Below, one piece after another: positions 10,968 through 20,638 of a DNA stretch of 64,000 bases (within the stretch, counting starts at the first letter, position 1; the number at the start of each line of letters is the position of its first letter). A program made the position numbers and the translations under genes. Below the pieces are notes generated by a model, which saw only the letters and a list, made by a program, of their open reading frames with translations, made no database searches and was not told the DNA's origin. The DNA is from Hyparrhenia diplandra (Eukaryota > Streptophyta > Magnoliopsida > Poales > Poaceae), in contig JADLZK010000279.1 of assembly GCA_015847255.1 (NCBI GenBank), positions 161,976 through 225,975 of the forward strand, given 5' to 3'.

Positions 10968-12260
10968 ATGGCGCTGGAGATCGAGCACACCCACCTCCCC
11001 ATCCGCGGCCTCAACCTCCACGTCGCACACGTAGGCAAAGGTGAGTCGATCTGTGACATCGTCTTCGCTGCTTGAGCAAGCAGAGTATCAATAATAGCTG
11101 CGGGCTGTGCCGTTGGTTTTGCGTGTACGTTGCAGGTGAGCTGGGCACGGTGGTGTTCCTGCACGGCTTCCCGGAGATATGGTACTCGTGGCGCCACCAG
11201 ATGCTGGCCGTGGCCGCGGCGGGGTACCGCGCCATCGCGCCGGACTGCCGCGGTTACGGCCTGTCGGACCAGCCGCCGGAGGACGAGGAGGTCTCCTTTA
11301 ACGACCTCGTCTCCGACGTGCTCGGCATCCTCGACGCCCTCAGCATCCCCAAGGTAAAGCAGCAGACCGCCAAACGGATGAAAAGGAGCACCAACTCGAT
11401 CCACGGTACTGAGTTGTTGCCACGCGCGTGCAGGCTTTCTTGGTGGGCAAGGACTTCGGCGCCGCGCCGGCGTACGAGTTCGCGCTGCAGCACCCGCGGC
11501 GTCATGTGCCTCGGCATCCCCTTCAGCCCGGTCACCCCATCCTTCGAAACCTTGCCCGAAGGCTTCTACGTCCTGCGCTGGCGCGTGCGTAGCACCTTGA
11601 GCTCCGAACTCTTGTTCTTCATTATTATCGCAGTTTGAAATCGGCACTCTGCAGCTTCGTGTTCTCTTCTGCAGGAGCCTGGCAGGGCGGAGGCTGACTT
11701 CGGCCGGTTCGACGTGAGGCGCGTGGTGCGCACCATCTACGTGCTCTTCTCCGGCGCCGAGATCCCGATTGCAAAGGAAGGCCAGGAGATCATGGACCTG
11801 GCCGACCTGTCGACGCCCCTCCCGGCGTGGTTCACCGAGGAGGACCTGGACGCCTACGCCAAGCTCTACAAGAAGTCCGGTTTCGCCTACCCGCTCAAGA
11901 TGCCATACAGGTTAGCCACCACCGCACTCCTCCTCGCTCTCGGCGGCCAAACAACAGAAACTCTAATGTTCGTTGGGGTTTTTTGCTTCCATGGAAAAAA
12001 TGATCGCATGCAGAGCTATGAATATGCTGCCGAACCGGATGGACGCCAAGTTCCAGGTGCCGGTGTTCATGGTGATTGGGGAGAAGGACTACGCGTTCAA
12101 GTTCCCGGGGTTCGAGACCGCCATGCGCAGCGGCATCATGAACCACTTCATTCCGGACCTCAAGGTCACCTACATCCCGGAGGGCACCCATTTCGTGCAG
12201 GAGCAGCTCCCAGAGCAGGTCAACGACCTCCTCCTTGGCTTCCTCAAGGACCATCCCTAA
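10968..12260 (+). pseudogene. Epoxide hydrolase copy 1 (alpha/beta hydrolase), broken in exon 3
   Basis: Soluble plant epoxide hydrolases open fatty-acid epoxides to diols. Inferred exons: 10968-11040, 11136-11353, 11434-11584, 11675-11910, 12014-12260; undamaged length would be about 311 residues. Visible motifs: HGFPE oxyanion region (His34), nucleophile Asp104 in GKDFG, acid Asp255 in GEKDYAF, and His289 in EGTHF. Exon 3 is 11 bases shorter than in copy 2. The missing block lies between two CACCCG direct repeats (junction at about 11,491-11,501), so the frame is lost soon after the nucleophile. As read, the cap domain and the remaining catalytic residues are not translated. Exons 4 and 5 are otherwise clean and their splice phases agree. 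The gene may thus be a very recent pseudogene or intact with an assembly slip; transcript data would decide. Confidence 0.85.
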
Positions 12261-12577
12261 TAAGCGGCGGCATAAGGAGAGGTGAGACGACTGTGTGTGA
12301 TCGTGAGAATAATTTGGGTTTGATGAGCAGTTGTTACTCTATTGCCGTTGCCTGATTCATGACCGTGTTAATTAGCACATAGTCAAACAAGTTGTACTCA
12401 AGCAATGTGTTCGACAGAATAAGCTACCTTCTCATTTTTCTTCCCCATTTTCTCTTACTCTTCCATGTGCAAAACAGCAAAGGAGACGCCACAGTTCTTA
12501 AGGTCTTCACTCTTCATCACGAGATAATCCAGCACGTCCACAAAAGACATGTAATACATGTTCAAGGCAACTTTATA

Positions 12578-12580
<3 letters not shown>

Positions 12581-12620
<40 letters not shown>
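12581..12620. repeat. (AG)20 microsatellite
   Basis: Forty bases of uninterrupted AG about 320 bases downstream of epoxide hydrolase copy 1. ORFs across it in both directions are artefacts of the repeat. Confidence 0.95.
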
Positions 12621-12621
<1 letters not shown>

Positions 12622-12867
12622 CATGGCTGGTGTCAATTGCAGTTTCTTTTGCAAGTTTAAATTCTATAATTCCTCTTTTATATTTCAATGAGTCTGCAGG
12701 TGGCCCATGGCCATGCCAATTGAAATCAACAGTGACATTTCGATTCATTTAGTAAGGAATCTGTAAATTTAAAAATACTATATACTGCTATAAAATTACA
12801 AAATTTAGAAGTTCAATATTTTTTGCCAACAAAAAGTCATTTATATATTTTTTATACATTTTTTGAA

Positions 12868-13391
12868 GGAAAAAGTCTAAATCACACCCCCACCTTTGGG
12901 AGGTGGTCTAAATCACCCTGACCTTTGAAATGGTCTAAATCACCCCATGAACTTTTGAAAACCGGTCAAATTACCCCTAAAGCAGTTTTGAAAAATCATA
13001 GAAAATCATAAAAAAAAAATCATAAAATGGAAAATAAAATTGTGCTAGACTCCAAATGAGTAGACCTACGCAATGAACAAATAATATGGTATGCTTTAGT
13101 ATATTTTTTTTTGCTGTAGCTTTAGATTTATGTTTTTCCTCGTAGTTGTAAAAAAATATACTAAAGTATACCATATTATATGTTCATTGCGTAGATCTAC
13201 TCATTTGGAGTCTAGCACAATTTTATTTTCCATTTTATGATTTTTCTATGATTTTTTATGATTTTTCAAAACTGCTTTAGGGGATAATTTGACCGATTTT
13301 TAAAAGTTCAAGGGGTGATTTAGACCATTTCAAAGGTCGTGGGTGATTTAGACCACCTCCCAAAGGTGGGGATGTGATTTAGACTTTTTCC
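12868..13391. mobile_element. Foldback MULE-type MITE, 524 bp, 9-bp TSD
   Basis: The whole element is one long inverted repeat. It begins GGAAAAAGTCTAAATCAC and ends with the exact inverse, and the arms (about 240 bases each) pair almost throughout around a short loop near 13,110-13,150. It is flanked by a perfect 9-base direct repeat, TTTTTTGAA (12,859-12,867 and 13,392-13,400), the duplication length of Mutator-like elements. Each arm carries several copies of GGTCTAAATCAC-type motifs. It has no ORF of interest. A transcript would fold into a near-perfect hairpin and is a candidate small-RNA source. Confidence 0.9.
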
Positions 13392-13400
13392 TTTTTTGAA

Positions 13401-13550
13401 AGCGTGAATTGCACGTTACGTATTAAGAGAAGCTGGAATAAAGTTTACACTCGCCCGATTGACGTAATGGCGAGCATCCATTGGCCACATGGGTTGAACA
13501 CTAACAAAGATCACCGGATCAAACGATGGAGCTTAGGGGTTTGTACTAGT
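13401..13550. other. Short spacer, no gene
   Basis: Non-coding, between the MITE and the TE-derived relic. Confidence 0.4.
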
Positions 13551-14280
13551 TTAGGAAACTAATGTGCGACTAAAGCGACGTGCCAATTCGTCGAGGCTCG
13601 TGGAACCATCCAAATGCTTCCCCGGAAAGTGAACTTTGAACAAAGGGAGGATCTTACGCACGTTCTCCTGCCAAAAGGGCGAGAGAGCATCATGGAACGC
13701 TTTGTGGAACCTCACGGCGATCGTGGAGTGCGGGATATTGGACACCACGTGTTCAGTCGCCCAGCCCACTTGTTCGGCAAGACACGCCGCGCCTGCCTCT
13801 CCGGCTAAGGATCACAGAAGGCAGATTTGGCGGCCAACCGGTCGCTGCGACGTGGGAACCAGTTGTCATCGACAACCTTTGTCCTTCGCATGTGAGGCGG
13901 ATCCTGGTCGAGGCTCCTCCAACGGCAGCTTTGAAGGAGTCGGCGTAGGCCGCTACCGGTTGTTGTAGGCGCACCCGAGCGAGTGCGGCGGCTGCGGGCG
14001 GTGGGGCAGCTGGGGCAACCAATGGAGCGCCTATAGCCTCCGATGACCCTTCCGCTTCCACAAAGATGAGCCAGGCCATGCGGGGCGGCGAAGGGGGGGG
14101 GGGGGGACACCAAGCACAACCTGGGCCTGAGTCACCTCGACACAACCTGGCTAAGACAAGCCTCCACCTCGACCAACATGGGGCAAGGCTGGTCCATGTG
14201 AGGTGGCGAGAGGGTCCGCCAACACCGCCACAGACCTCCCATGCCACAACATCCGTGAAGTTGAGCTTGACCATACGTAG
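13551..14280 (-). pseudogene. TE-derived coding relic with RRSxRLAAK motif
   Basis: On the minus strand, two adjoining frames give a segment with DDNWFPRRSDRLAAKSAF and then WATEHVVSNIPHSTIAVRFHKAF ... ELARRFSRTLVS. The RRSxRLAAK block, followed about 25 residues on by a helical segment, resembles a protein family scattered in grass genomes within retrotransposon-derived sequences. This is family resemblance from memory, not a search. The frame is broken near 13,780-13,800 and upstream (14,080-14,110) by a G-run, so it is a relic. I cannot assign an element class. Confidence 0.35.
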
Positions 14281-15009
14281 TGGACGACGGTGGCTCTATC
14301 TGTCTTTGCTTAGGAGACCACATCGGTAGACTGGCACGTGACGAGGGAGGCCATGAGCTCATCAAGCATTGGGTGCACCCGGGCGGGAGAACCGCAACCA
14401 CACAAGGCTCAAGTCGAGGCCCCGCAACCACACACGACTCAAGCGCGAGTGGGTCGTCGTTGTCAGTGTAGCTAATGGCCGTGTTGGCCTTCTTCAAAGG
14501 CATGGCCCCTCTCAACAGCTACAACATTGTCGATATCGATGGGACCGGACAGAGAATCTGTCCGGACGAAGAAAGGAGCTGATTGTGGCCTGGATGCCCC
14601 AAGAGCTCCCTGGCCATCGCCACGGCGGCGAAGTCCTGGCGATCCGAAATATATTTTTAGACTAGCTCAAAGTTTCTCGCAAATATATGAATGCATGATA
14701 ATATATAAGCAACTATCATCTGTATATAAAAAAGAACAAGGAACAAGTCAAATCCAAAAATCTTCTTTCAACTATCCTACTTAGTAAGTGATTTGGAAAT
14801 TTGCAATCGATATAATGGAAAATTTGAGCAAAAAGGCCAGTCTCATGCCACTATTTTGCCTTTTAGATATTTCAAACCATTTGAAAATCATGTGTTTTGC
14901 TGAAAACATACCAGAATGCGTCGACAAATATTTCATCTTTGGGTTTGGCCGTCCCTGAGATGCATAATGCTAAAGTAAAAATGGATATCCTACTCCCTAA
15001 GCAAACCCC
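14281..15009. other. Non-coding spacer
   Basis: GC-rich to about 14,640, then AT-rich. No recognised gene or complete TE. Confidence 0.4.
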
Positions 15010-15060
15010 CACTACGAGAAAATCAACCGTTGCCGAGGCCGAGCTTACAGTGTTTTGCCG
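15010..15060. mobile_element. CACTA transposon terminus
   Basis: CACTACGAGAAAATC is the canonical 5' end of grass CACTA (En/Spm) elements, followed by subterminal GTTGCCGAG and TTTTGCCG motifs typical of these ends. It stops exactly where the duplicated epoxide hydrolase promoter segment begins (AGATTGGTGG, 15,061). No matching ...GTAGTG end could be identified to the right. Confidence 0.6.
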
Positions 15061-15673
15061 AGATTGGTGGTGGGTGGGCTGTCGCTCCAAAAGCGATGAG
15101 TGGGATATCAATTGTCAACCTATATAAATGCAACTAGAATAATGACCGATAACTGTGGAACCAAACAATGAAGGTATCTTTTCTCTATCATACTAATTTG
15201 TTCTAAACTTGCTAGAAGTCGAACAAAAAAACATCTCTAGAGATTAATTTTAGAGTTGACGATGTATAGACATGCCATTGTTCAAGTATAATGACCGATA
15301 ACTGCTACCCGTTTCTTTAGAGATTAATTTTAGAGTTGACGATGTACTTAACTAAAACCAGACAAATATTAATGGAAATCCAATTCATGACACTCATCAG
15401 AATCATCCAACCCAAATGGCAACATTTTTTAAAACCCTGCATGGAAAGTCAACTATTGTATGAGCGGTGCAGTGATACTCATCGACGGATTCCATCGTTG
15501 GCTTGTTGCTGCGTGTCCTGAGTAACTTTGTTTTTCGTCGTCTCGGAATCGGAAAACACCAAGCTGCGAGCCAGAAGTCGAAGCCAGAACAGACACATGG
15601 GAGACGGCTGACTGACCATTTCGTCTCCTTATAAAGCAGGCCGCCGGCCGGCCTCGAAGAGCAAGCAGCAGCA
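15061..15673 (+). promoter_or_regulatory. Promoter region of epoxide hydrolase copy 2
   Basis: Homologous to 10,231-10,967 but rearranged. The block AGAGATTAATTTTAGAGTTG occurs twice (about 15,239 and 15,321) instead of once. A TATA box, TATAAAG, is at 15,630-15,636, about 38 bases before the ATG. Confidence 0.5.
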
Positions 15674-16269
15674 ATGGCGCTGGAGATCGAGCACACCCAT
15701 CTCCCCATCCGTGGCCTCAACCTCCACGTCGCACACGTAGGCAAAGGTGAATCGATCTGTGACATCATCTTCGCTGCTTGAGCAAGTAGAGTATCAATAA
15801 GGGCTGCGGCCTGCGGGCTGTGCGTGTTGCAGGTGAGCTGGGCACGGTGGTGTTCCTGCACGGCTTCCCGGAGATATGGTACTCGTGGCGCCACCAGATG
15901 CTGGCCGTGGCCGCGGCGGGGTACCGCGCCATCGCGCCGGACTGCCGCGGCTACGGCCTGTCGGACCAGCCGCCGGAGAACGAGGATGTCTCATTTGACG
16001 ACCTCGTCTCCGACGTGCTCGGCATCATCGACGCCCTCAGCATCCCAAAGGTAAACCAGCAGCAGCTCACCACCAGCATCCAATTCAAGAAACTGACTTG
16101 TTGCGTGCAGGCGTTCTTGGTGGGCAAAGACTTCGGCGCCATGCCGGCGTACGAGTTCGCGCTGCAGCACCCGGACCGCACCCGCGGCGTCATGTGCCTC
16201 GGCATCCCCTTCAGCCCGGCCCCCACACCCTTGGACACCTTGCCCGAAGGCTTCTACGCCCTGCGCTGG
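15674..16269 (+). pseudogene. Epoxide hydrolase copy 2, truncated after exon 3
   Basis: Same gene as copy 1: exons 15674-15746, 15833-16050 and 16111-16269, all in phase and nearly identical, with HGFPE and GKDFG (nucleophile) intact and the HPDRTRGVMCLG segment that copy 1 has lost. The reading ends at LRW, precisely where an LTR starts (TGTTACGA at 16,270). Exons 4 and 5, with the cap C-terminus, catalytic acid and His, are absent from the downstream sequence. The protein would run a few dozen residues into the LTR and could not be a complete hydrolase. Confidence 0.85.
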
Positions 16270-16582
16270 TGTTACGATCCTAGGACCGCAACGGTAGAGG
16301 TTGGCCGGCGATCACGCGCGGCGGCGGCGCTCGGCAGAGCCGGCTCCAGAGAAGGAGAGCATATGCTCGAAGAGGAAGAAGGCAAAATGGTTTTTGTCAT
16401 TGCTTGACTGTCCACCCATCCTCCCACACAGCCAGTTATACAAGTTCAAAAATGGAAAAAGGGAAAGAATGGCCTGAGGCCCACTTACAACCATGCAGCC
16501 CAAGCTGACTTACAGGCCCAATATACTAGAGCTAGTGTAGCACATAATCTAAATAGAACAGCCCAATGTTGGTGTCGTAACA
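16270..16582 (-). mobile_element. 313-bp LTR of a chromovirus-like gypsy element
   Basis: It starts TGTTACGA and ends TCGTAACA (perfect 8-base inverted termini). The next bases, TCTCCTCCCCCTTAAG (16,583-16,598), are a polypurine tract on the minus strand. This is therefore the 3' LTR of a minus-strand element. The size and terminal octamer fit small-LTR chromoviruses of the Reina type (inference). The upstream flank is GCTGG; no second LTR or matching duplication is found. Confidence 0.75.
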
Positions 16583-17030
16583 TCTCCTCCCCCTTAAGAT
16601 GCAGCACGTCCTCGCGCTGCTGAATCTGGTGATGTCAGGAGAGGTTGGCAGGACGCCGGAAGAGAAGTCACCGGTACCCAGGTTGCCCAATGCTCAGGAC
16701 ATTGCTGCTGCTGCACGAGCACAGAAGGAATGATGCGGTTACCAATGATCTGAGTGCGAGAAGCAAGTACCTTGCTAGGGGGCCTTCTTCGCCGGTCAAC
16801 ACCCCAAGCTCCTCTGCCCTCCCTTGGCGTGCAGCATCCCGCAGCCCCCGGCGGCCGGGCAGACCTTTTTTCAGTCGCCAAAGTCCCTGCACAAGAAGCA
16901 TGCTGCCTGGTACCTCGATCTGCTAACTGCTGGAAGCCAGGAAGCTGTGATGCGTCTCCTTTTTCTCGTCCTGCTAGTGGGCACCAGAGGCGTATCTTGC
17001 CTTTTTGAATTTACCTTCTCATCCTGACAC
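16583..17030 (-). mobile_element. Truncated internal end of the chromovirus-like element
   Basis: On the minus strand, a reading through about 16,640-16,880 contains PSKVLASR followed by VLVQ and, eight residues on, an ATW tripeptide. This is the layout of the C-terminal chromodomain of grass chromoviruses (VL..R, VLVQW, ATWED). Aromatic residues of a working chromodomain are partly missing. Everything 5' of it (integrase core, RT, gag, 5' LTR) is gone. The right limit is uncertain. Confidence 0.45.
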
Positions 17031-18981
17031 AAGCACTCGTGCATTTGTGAGATTTTCTTATTGATTTGTTTGCGGTTTGGCCGCAAAAGACCAGTGATTA
17101 GTAAAACTGAATGATCTTCTTTCATGTTGGTGCAAGATGCGTTTGTGGTAAATATTTCTTCTACATTTTTATCTGAGTTTTTTGCCCAACTTTTTATCAC
17201 GGGGACGGTGACCCCGTCGCGGATGCATTCTCCGCTCGGGTTCGGGGATGGGGAGAGAATGTCCCCCGCGACCTTTCGGGCTCGTTTGGCTGATAGTGTA
17301 TTGTATACACTTGTTTTCAAATGCACCTGTGGATTGGGTGTAACCCACCCCACCACCCAATCCACGTTGGAAGAAAACCCCTCCTGCGTCTGTGTCTACT
17401 ATGCATTTGGATGTGCGTGTGTTACCTCCCACGTCTGACTCAAACATAAAGATCCAGAGAAAGACGATGCTCTACCCAGACAAAAAAAAAAAGGATAAAC
17501 AAAGGATAGACTATGAAATTCAAAGAATAATCTTGAAAAAAAATCAAGATGTGCATATATACAAGAACATAAGAGGATGCATGACTTTGACGAACGCACT
17601 TCATTCCAAACTGCAACCTGACAAACATGGTTTGTTGATTCAGACATTTGATAGACAAACAAAAACGAGAGTTTGAAGCAAACCGAGCTAAGTTCAATCG
17701 ATCAAGCAACAAATAATGTACATGATGTTTAAAATCCAACTGTGGCTTCACAAGCATCATCAACTCTGTTGTTCTAGAAGCATTTCTAAGCAGCATAAAC
17801 TATAGGATCTTTGCAGAATATGATATCTACTAAACACCTAGCTTGAATGCATTCTGAGAGTTGGCGTCATGAACTGTAGACTTTCTGCAGAATAAATAAC
17901 AACAAAATACATGTCAGATATCATGGTAAGGCAAGGCATCATGGTACTCTATCTCCAAGATCTGAACTACAGTAGTGACAACAAATCAAGAGTGGACAGA
18001 ATAGATAATAGTAGATACTTAGCTCCAATAATATCTGACCTAATGGCTAACAAACAGACCACCATGGTATGAAATGCAATCCAACAATTCAGATGTTGCT
18101 AAAACTCTGTCAAGGACTACTAAGTCATATGTGGGATACTACAGACCTGAGAACAAGACTAGCACACGCTGACACGCTTCTTTATTCAATCAGACACCAC
18201 AATTCAGATGTAGTGATCAAACATGAGCTCCACACATCGCTACAAAAAAAACAGTCATGTAATCTCATTTTCAGTCTACAAAATAGAAGGATGCTGCATT
18301 GCATTCCATGAGCATGAACCACCAAAACTCCAATATCATTTTGACAGCATCAACAGCCTCCATCCCCGGCCAGTCAACTGAAGGTTCAGTTCAAGCAGGG
18401 CAGCAATTACAACACTACATTATCAGGTAGACTAAACAGAAACATATGCATGCTTCTTATACATATATTGTTACCAGATGGCTTTTAACAGCGAGCAGGC
18501 TATGCATATTTATTACCAGATGGTTTCCAGCATATATATATTGGAGCTCTATATATTGATCATCAGCTATATATTGCTCAGACCACATCTAATAAGCAAA
18601 ACGTCAACAACTCAAACACAGGTGGCAGAAGAAAGAAGATATATCTATCATCACAAATTTTAAATTTGCTGCCTGTAGGCTAAGAGATCCAGCAGGTAGT
18701 CAAAGAATTAAAAAAGATAGACCAAACAGCCAACCAATCCTAAGATCCACTAGATGAGAACAGGTTTCATGGTATCGTGGCCATGATTACTAAAGAAACA
18801 GCATAACAGCACCGTAATCAGTAGACATCACAACAGAGAACAGGCCATATCCAGCTACGATGTGAATTATAGTTACACTACACCCTACTCCAGCCTACTA
18901 GCATCTATTGCCTTCCAGAGCACACAGGTGTCCGGATCAGGACGGCAACCGGCCACCCAAGGCCAAGACGAAACGCACTAG
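17031..18981. other. Intergenic; possible DNA-transposon interior
   Basis: No gene recognised. At 17,200-17,277 lies a G-rich repeat with GGGGATGGGGAGAG. At 17,278 begins GGGCTCGTTTGG, possibly a terminal inverted repeat whose partner is at 39,594 (see findings). The remainder is AT-rich and non-coding on both strands. Confidence 0.4.
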
Positions 18982-18986
18982 AGCAC
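18982..18986. repeat. Target-site duplication AGCAC (left)
   Basis: Matches AGCAC at 38,956-38,960 across the 20-kb composite element. Confidence 0.9.
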
Positions 18987-19464
18987 TGTCGTTGGAATAA
19001 CGGCGATAGCCTAGCAGGGGTGTACCCACGCTAGTAGATTGAGCGGTAGAGGTGCGCTAGACGGCTAACATGATGTTAAGCGAGCGGCGAGAAGAAGGAA
19101 AAACACACGGGTTTTACCCAAGTTCGGCCACCTTGATGGCGTAAAACCTACGCCCGGCTTAGTTTGTATTGATTGTAGATGATAATCCGGTGTCTCGAGA
19201 GGGGGTCCCCGCTTGCCTTATATAGCCGGGGAGCGGGGTTACAGATCGGATCTAACCGGCAAGAGCTATCCCAACCGGTTACAATAAGGAAAGATTACAT
19301 CGTATCTGACAGTGCCGTACAAGAAAATACTATCTTGTCGCCCACGCCTACTCCATGATTTTCGTGGACGGCCTTCGACTCTTGAAGTGGGTCTCGCGAC
19401 TGGCCGGCCCCGAAACTTTCGCCCAAGGTGAGCCGTGAGGGGGGTAGGGGTTTATCCCCCCACG
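18987..19464 (-). repeat. 3' LTR of the outer gypsy element
   Basis: Begins TGTCGTTGGAATAACGG and ends TTTATCCCCCCACG; the other LTR ends CCACA. A TATATAG at about 19,219-19,225 reads as a TATA box on the minus strand. The adjacent minus-strand tract CGGGGACTAG is the presumed polypurine tract. Confidence 0.9.
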
Positions 19465-20638
19465 GCTAGTCCCCGAAAGCATGCAACATGTTCTTTGGTG
19501 GCGAAGTCTTGAACCCGCCGATCTCTCGAGAGGTGCCGCCGACCGATCTTCAAATTTTGTCGACCCGGTGTTGTAGGGCAACGCCGACCAGTCAAGAATG
19601 GATTCTCGACCAGTTTAGTTTTGCTCTTTTGCTTCTACTTCCCTTTGCCTTCCGACCAGTCTAGCCTTGACGAGTCCGCCTGCTGGATGTTGGATGGTCC
19701 AGAAAAGAAAAAATATTTTCCCTTCTAGAGAAGTGTGCCCACTTTGGAGTGTAGGCAGTCGAAGGAATGGCTCCGCCTGATGCTTACTGAGAGCACGACA
19801 TTCACCGAAAGCAGGTGAAGTGCGCCCACTTAGTCCCCGAGCCTAGGAGTAGGTGGATAACACGTACTGCTAGGGTCAGAAACAAAGGAATCAGCCTCCG
19901 GGCTCCCTGGAAACCGAACTGGCGCTTGCAAAAGTCATATTATTGTAGTCCCCGAGCATGTCTGTGGAGTTGACGTCAGTCCAAGAACATGCTTTGATGA
20001 TATCACCGTCTCCTTTCGTCGTAAAGGTCTAGTCCCCGAGATCCGCGCAGTGGGGAGCGGGACAAATCCAACTTGCTTCTGGATATGGATGATGCCAAAA
20101 GATGTACCCCAGCACACGTGCACTAGAATCTGGAAAGTTGTACTTTAGGCAATAAATATTGACGAAAAGTAGCAAGGGATCGATACCGTGCAGTGGGAGG
20201 GGAGACGCCCGGATCCGTCGCTGTGTGCGCCCCGAGAAATCTACATTAATGGAACTGACGCAGCCGCCTGACACGCGCACTCGACCCTGGGAAACCGGGA
20301 AGACGCGGCCCCACGACGCGCACGAGTCCCCATGCAGGAGCCCGAGGGACCCAACCGGCCATAAATATCCGGCACCCTCGTCCGCATCGCCACTTCCACA
20401 CTCGCCTTCCTGCCTTCCAACTTCCAGAGCTCTCGCGCCGCTAGCATTTGAGAGAAGACCGACGCTGCTGCTTCCGCCGGAAGTCTTCTCCGCCGCCGAG
20501 TGAGGTAAGATCCTGATAGATCTAGTCCTTGCACATCCGATTCGCCCAAATGGGGCTAGTTTTCACCTTCCTTCGCCGTTTCTTAGATTGATGTCGTGAG
20601 CGTATTGTTCATGCCACCATTGTCGCGATTGCAGAGGG
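19465..20638. other. 3' untranslated region of the outer element
   Basis: Non-coding. It contains four copies of TAGTCCCCGA: 19,468, 19,831, 19,946 and 20,030. On the minus strand each is a polypurine-like TCGGGGACTA, the first being at the LTR border. From about 20,360 (CCATAAATATCC, TATA-like) it may also serve as promoter and leader for the antisense ORF. The leader-like stretch is GC-rich and lacks conserved coding signals. Confidence 0.55.

Noticed and set aside
10835..11647. 270-codon minus-strand ORF over epoxide hydrolase copy 1
   Set aside because: It is antisense to recognised exons with catalytic motifs and is broken in copy 2.
12455..12752. ORFs with (RE)n or (SL)n stretches
   Set aside because: Products of the AG microsatellite.
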